A DNA stretch of 64,000 nt from the NCBI RefSeq assembly GCF_002407205.1, contig NZ_CP023548.1, forward strand, positions 1,140,501 to 1,204,500, given 5' to 3'. This stretch comes from Rhodobacter sp. CZR27 (GTDB lineage Bacteria; Pseudomonadota; Alphaproteobacteria; Rhodobacterales; Rhodobacteraceae). The stretch's first letter is position 1, and each line of letters begins with the position of its first letter. Positions 63,367 to 64,000 of this stretch are shown one piece after another. The translations under genes and the position numbers were made by a program. Below the pieces are notes generated by a model, which saw only the letters and a list, made by a program, of their open reading frames with translations, had not been told where the DNA came from and made no database searches.

Positions 63367-64000
63367 GTTCCTGGAGGGCTTGAGCGGACCGGCGCTGCTT
63401 GCCCTGCCGTGGCTGTTCGAATTCTGGGCGCTGCCGCACCAGTTGGCGCCCGAAGGGGCGTGGAAGACCTGGGTGGTGATGGGCGGCCGCGGCGCGGGCA
63501 AGACACGGGCCGGTGCCGAATGGGTGCGGTCGGAGGTTGAGGGTTCGCGCCCCGGCGATCCGGGGCGGTCGCGCCATGTGGCGCTGGTGGCCGAGACCAT
63601 CGACCAGGCGCGCGAGGTGATGGTCTTCGGCGAGAGCGGGATCCTGGCCTGTTCGCCGCCGGACCGCCGGCCGGAATGGGAGGCGGGGCGACGGCGCCTC
63701 GTCTGGCCGAACGGGGCGGTGGCACAGGTGTTCTCGGCGCATGATCCCGAGAGTCTTCGCGGGCCGCAGTTCGATGCCGCCTGGGCCGACGAGCTGGCGA
63801 AGTGGAGCCATGCCGAGGAGGCCTGGGACATGCTGCAGTTCTCGCTCCGGTCGGGCGAGCAGCCGCGGCAGGTGGTGACGACGACGCCGCGCAACGTGCC
63901 GGTGCTGCGGCACATCCTGGACAACCCCTCGACCGTGGTGACCCACGCGCCGACCGAGGCGAACCGGGCCTATCTTGCCAGGTCCTTCCTTGAGGAAGTG
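63302..64000 (+). CDS. GTA gene 2: large terminase (3' end outside the window)
   Basis: First 233 codons of a phage-type packaging ATPase; the gene continues past the right edge. Walker A is GGRGAGKTRAGAEW (about residues 61-74) and Walker B lies in FDAAWADELAKW (about 168-179), followed by the QVVTTTPRNVPVLRHIL coupling segment. The ALLALPWLFEFWALPHQ lead is typical of GTA terminases. I chose ATG 63302; TTG 63245 and TTG 63314 are in-frame alternatives. The start lies inside gene 1. In GTAs this enzyme packages a headful of random host DNA. There is no sign of decay in the visible part. Confidence 0.9.
   Translation, partial: MQPALRSGAAWLASAAPEAVDEFLEGLSGPALLALPWLFEFWALPHQLAPEGAWKTWVVMGGRGAGKTRAGAEWVRSEVEGSRPGDPGRSRHVALVAETIDQAREVMVFGESGILACSPPDRRPEWEAGRRRLVWPNGAVAQVFSAHDPESLRGPQFDAAWADELAKWSHAEEAWDMLQFSLRSGEQPRQVVTTTPRNVPVLRHILDNPSTVVTHAPTEANRAYLARSFLEEV

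Overview
The window is GC-rich (roughly two thirds G+C by eye), densely coded chromosomal DNA from an alphaproteobacterium. The best match in gene content is the Rhodobacter/Cereibacter group (Rhodobacterales, Paracoccaceae). Pointers are a gene transfer agent (GTA) cluster beginning directly after mltG, a che operon laid out like che operon 1 of Cereibacter sphaeroides, both TreS and TreYZ trehalose routes, CarD, late cobalamin genes and a fabG-acpP-fabF block. I see no insertion sequence, CRISPR array, tRNA or rRNA gene. The species is an inference; no rRNA is available to test it.

Layout. 1-1231: start of a ligase-associated DNA exonuclease/ATP-dependent ligase pair (minus). 1399-5328: a four-gene peptide-modification cluster (circularly permuted ATP-grasp, alpha-E, transglutaminase, Anbu proteasome-like hydrolase). 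5478-11707: alpha/beta hydrolase and SCP2 protein (minus), then a TPR protein, SUV3-like helicase, S4 RNA-binding protein, ferredoxin and CarD (plus). 11764-15488: cobS, cobT and a CPA2 antiporter. 15613-18711: a large membrane protein whose ends resemble GspL/PilM and GspC/PilP. 18876-22247: SIMPL protein, metY, a small lipoprotein and a putative glycosyltransferase.

22415-34862 is a long minus-strand chemotaxis locus: STAS-cheY-MCP-(606-aa MCP-like protein)-MCP-cheD-STAS-cheY-cheA-cheW-cheR-cheY-(115-aa ORF). It has no cheB and no recognisable cheZ. However, the 115-aa ORF and the 606-aa protein each carry a QxxDxxxQ motif of the kind used by CheZ/CheT phosphatases, which makes them candidate signal-termination proteins.

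35048-50983 (plus) is a seven-gene, fully translationally coupled operon: glgE, treS-maltokinase fusion, glgB, glgX, treZ, malQ, treY. Together these form a closed loop: glucan to trehalose (TreY/TreZ), trehalose to maltose to maltose-1-phosphate (TreS-maltokinase), and back to glucan (GlgE, branched by GlgB), with GlgX and MalQ handling debranching and maltodextrins.

51128-58468 (minus) holds housekeeping genes in the order alr-mlaE-mlaF-pqiA-like-radA-cvpA-purF, then an atypical SDR. 58689-62861 (plus) is fabG-acpP-fabF-mltG, with a 582-bp gap between acpP and fabF that contains a terminator and two inverted copies of a REP-like palindrome. From 62922 to the end are a promoter, a terminator-like leader hairpin, and the first two GTA genes (small terminase; large terminase, cut by the window end).
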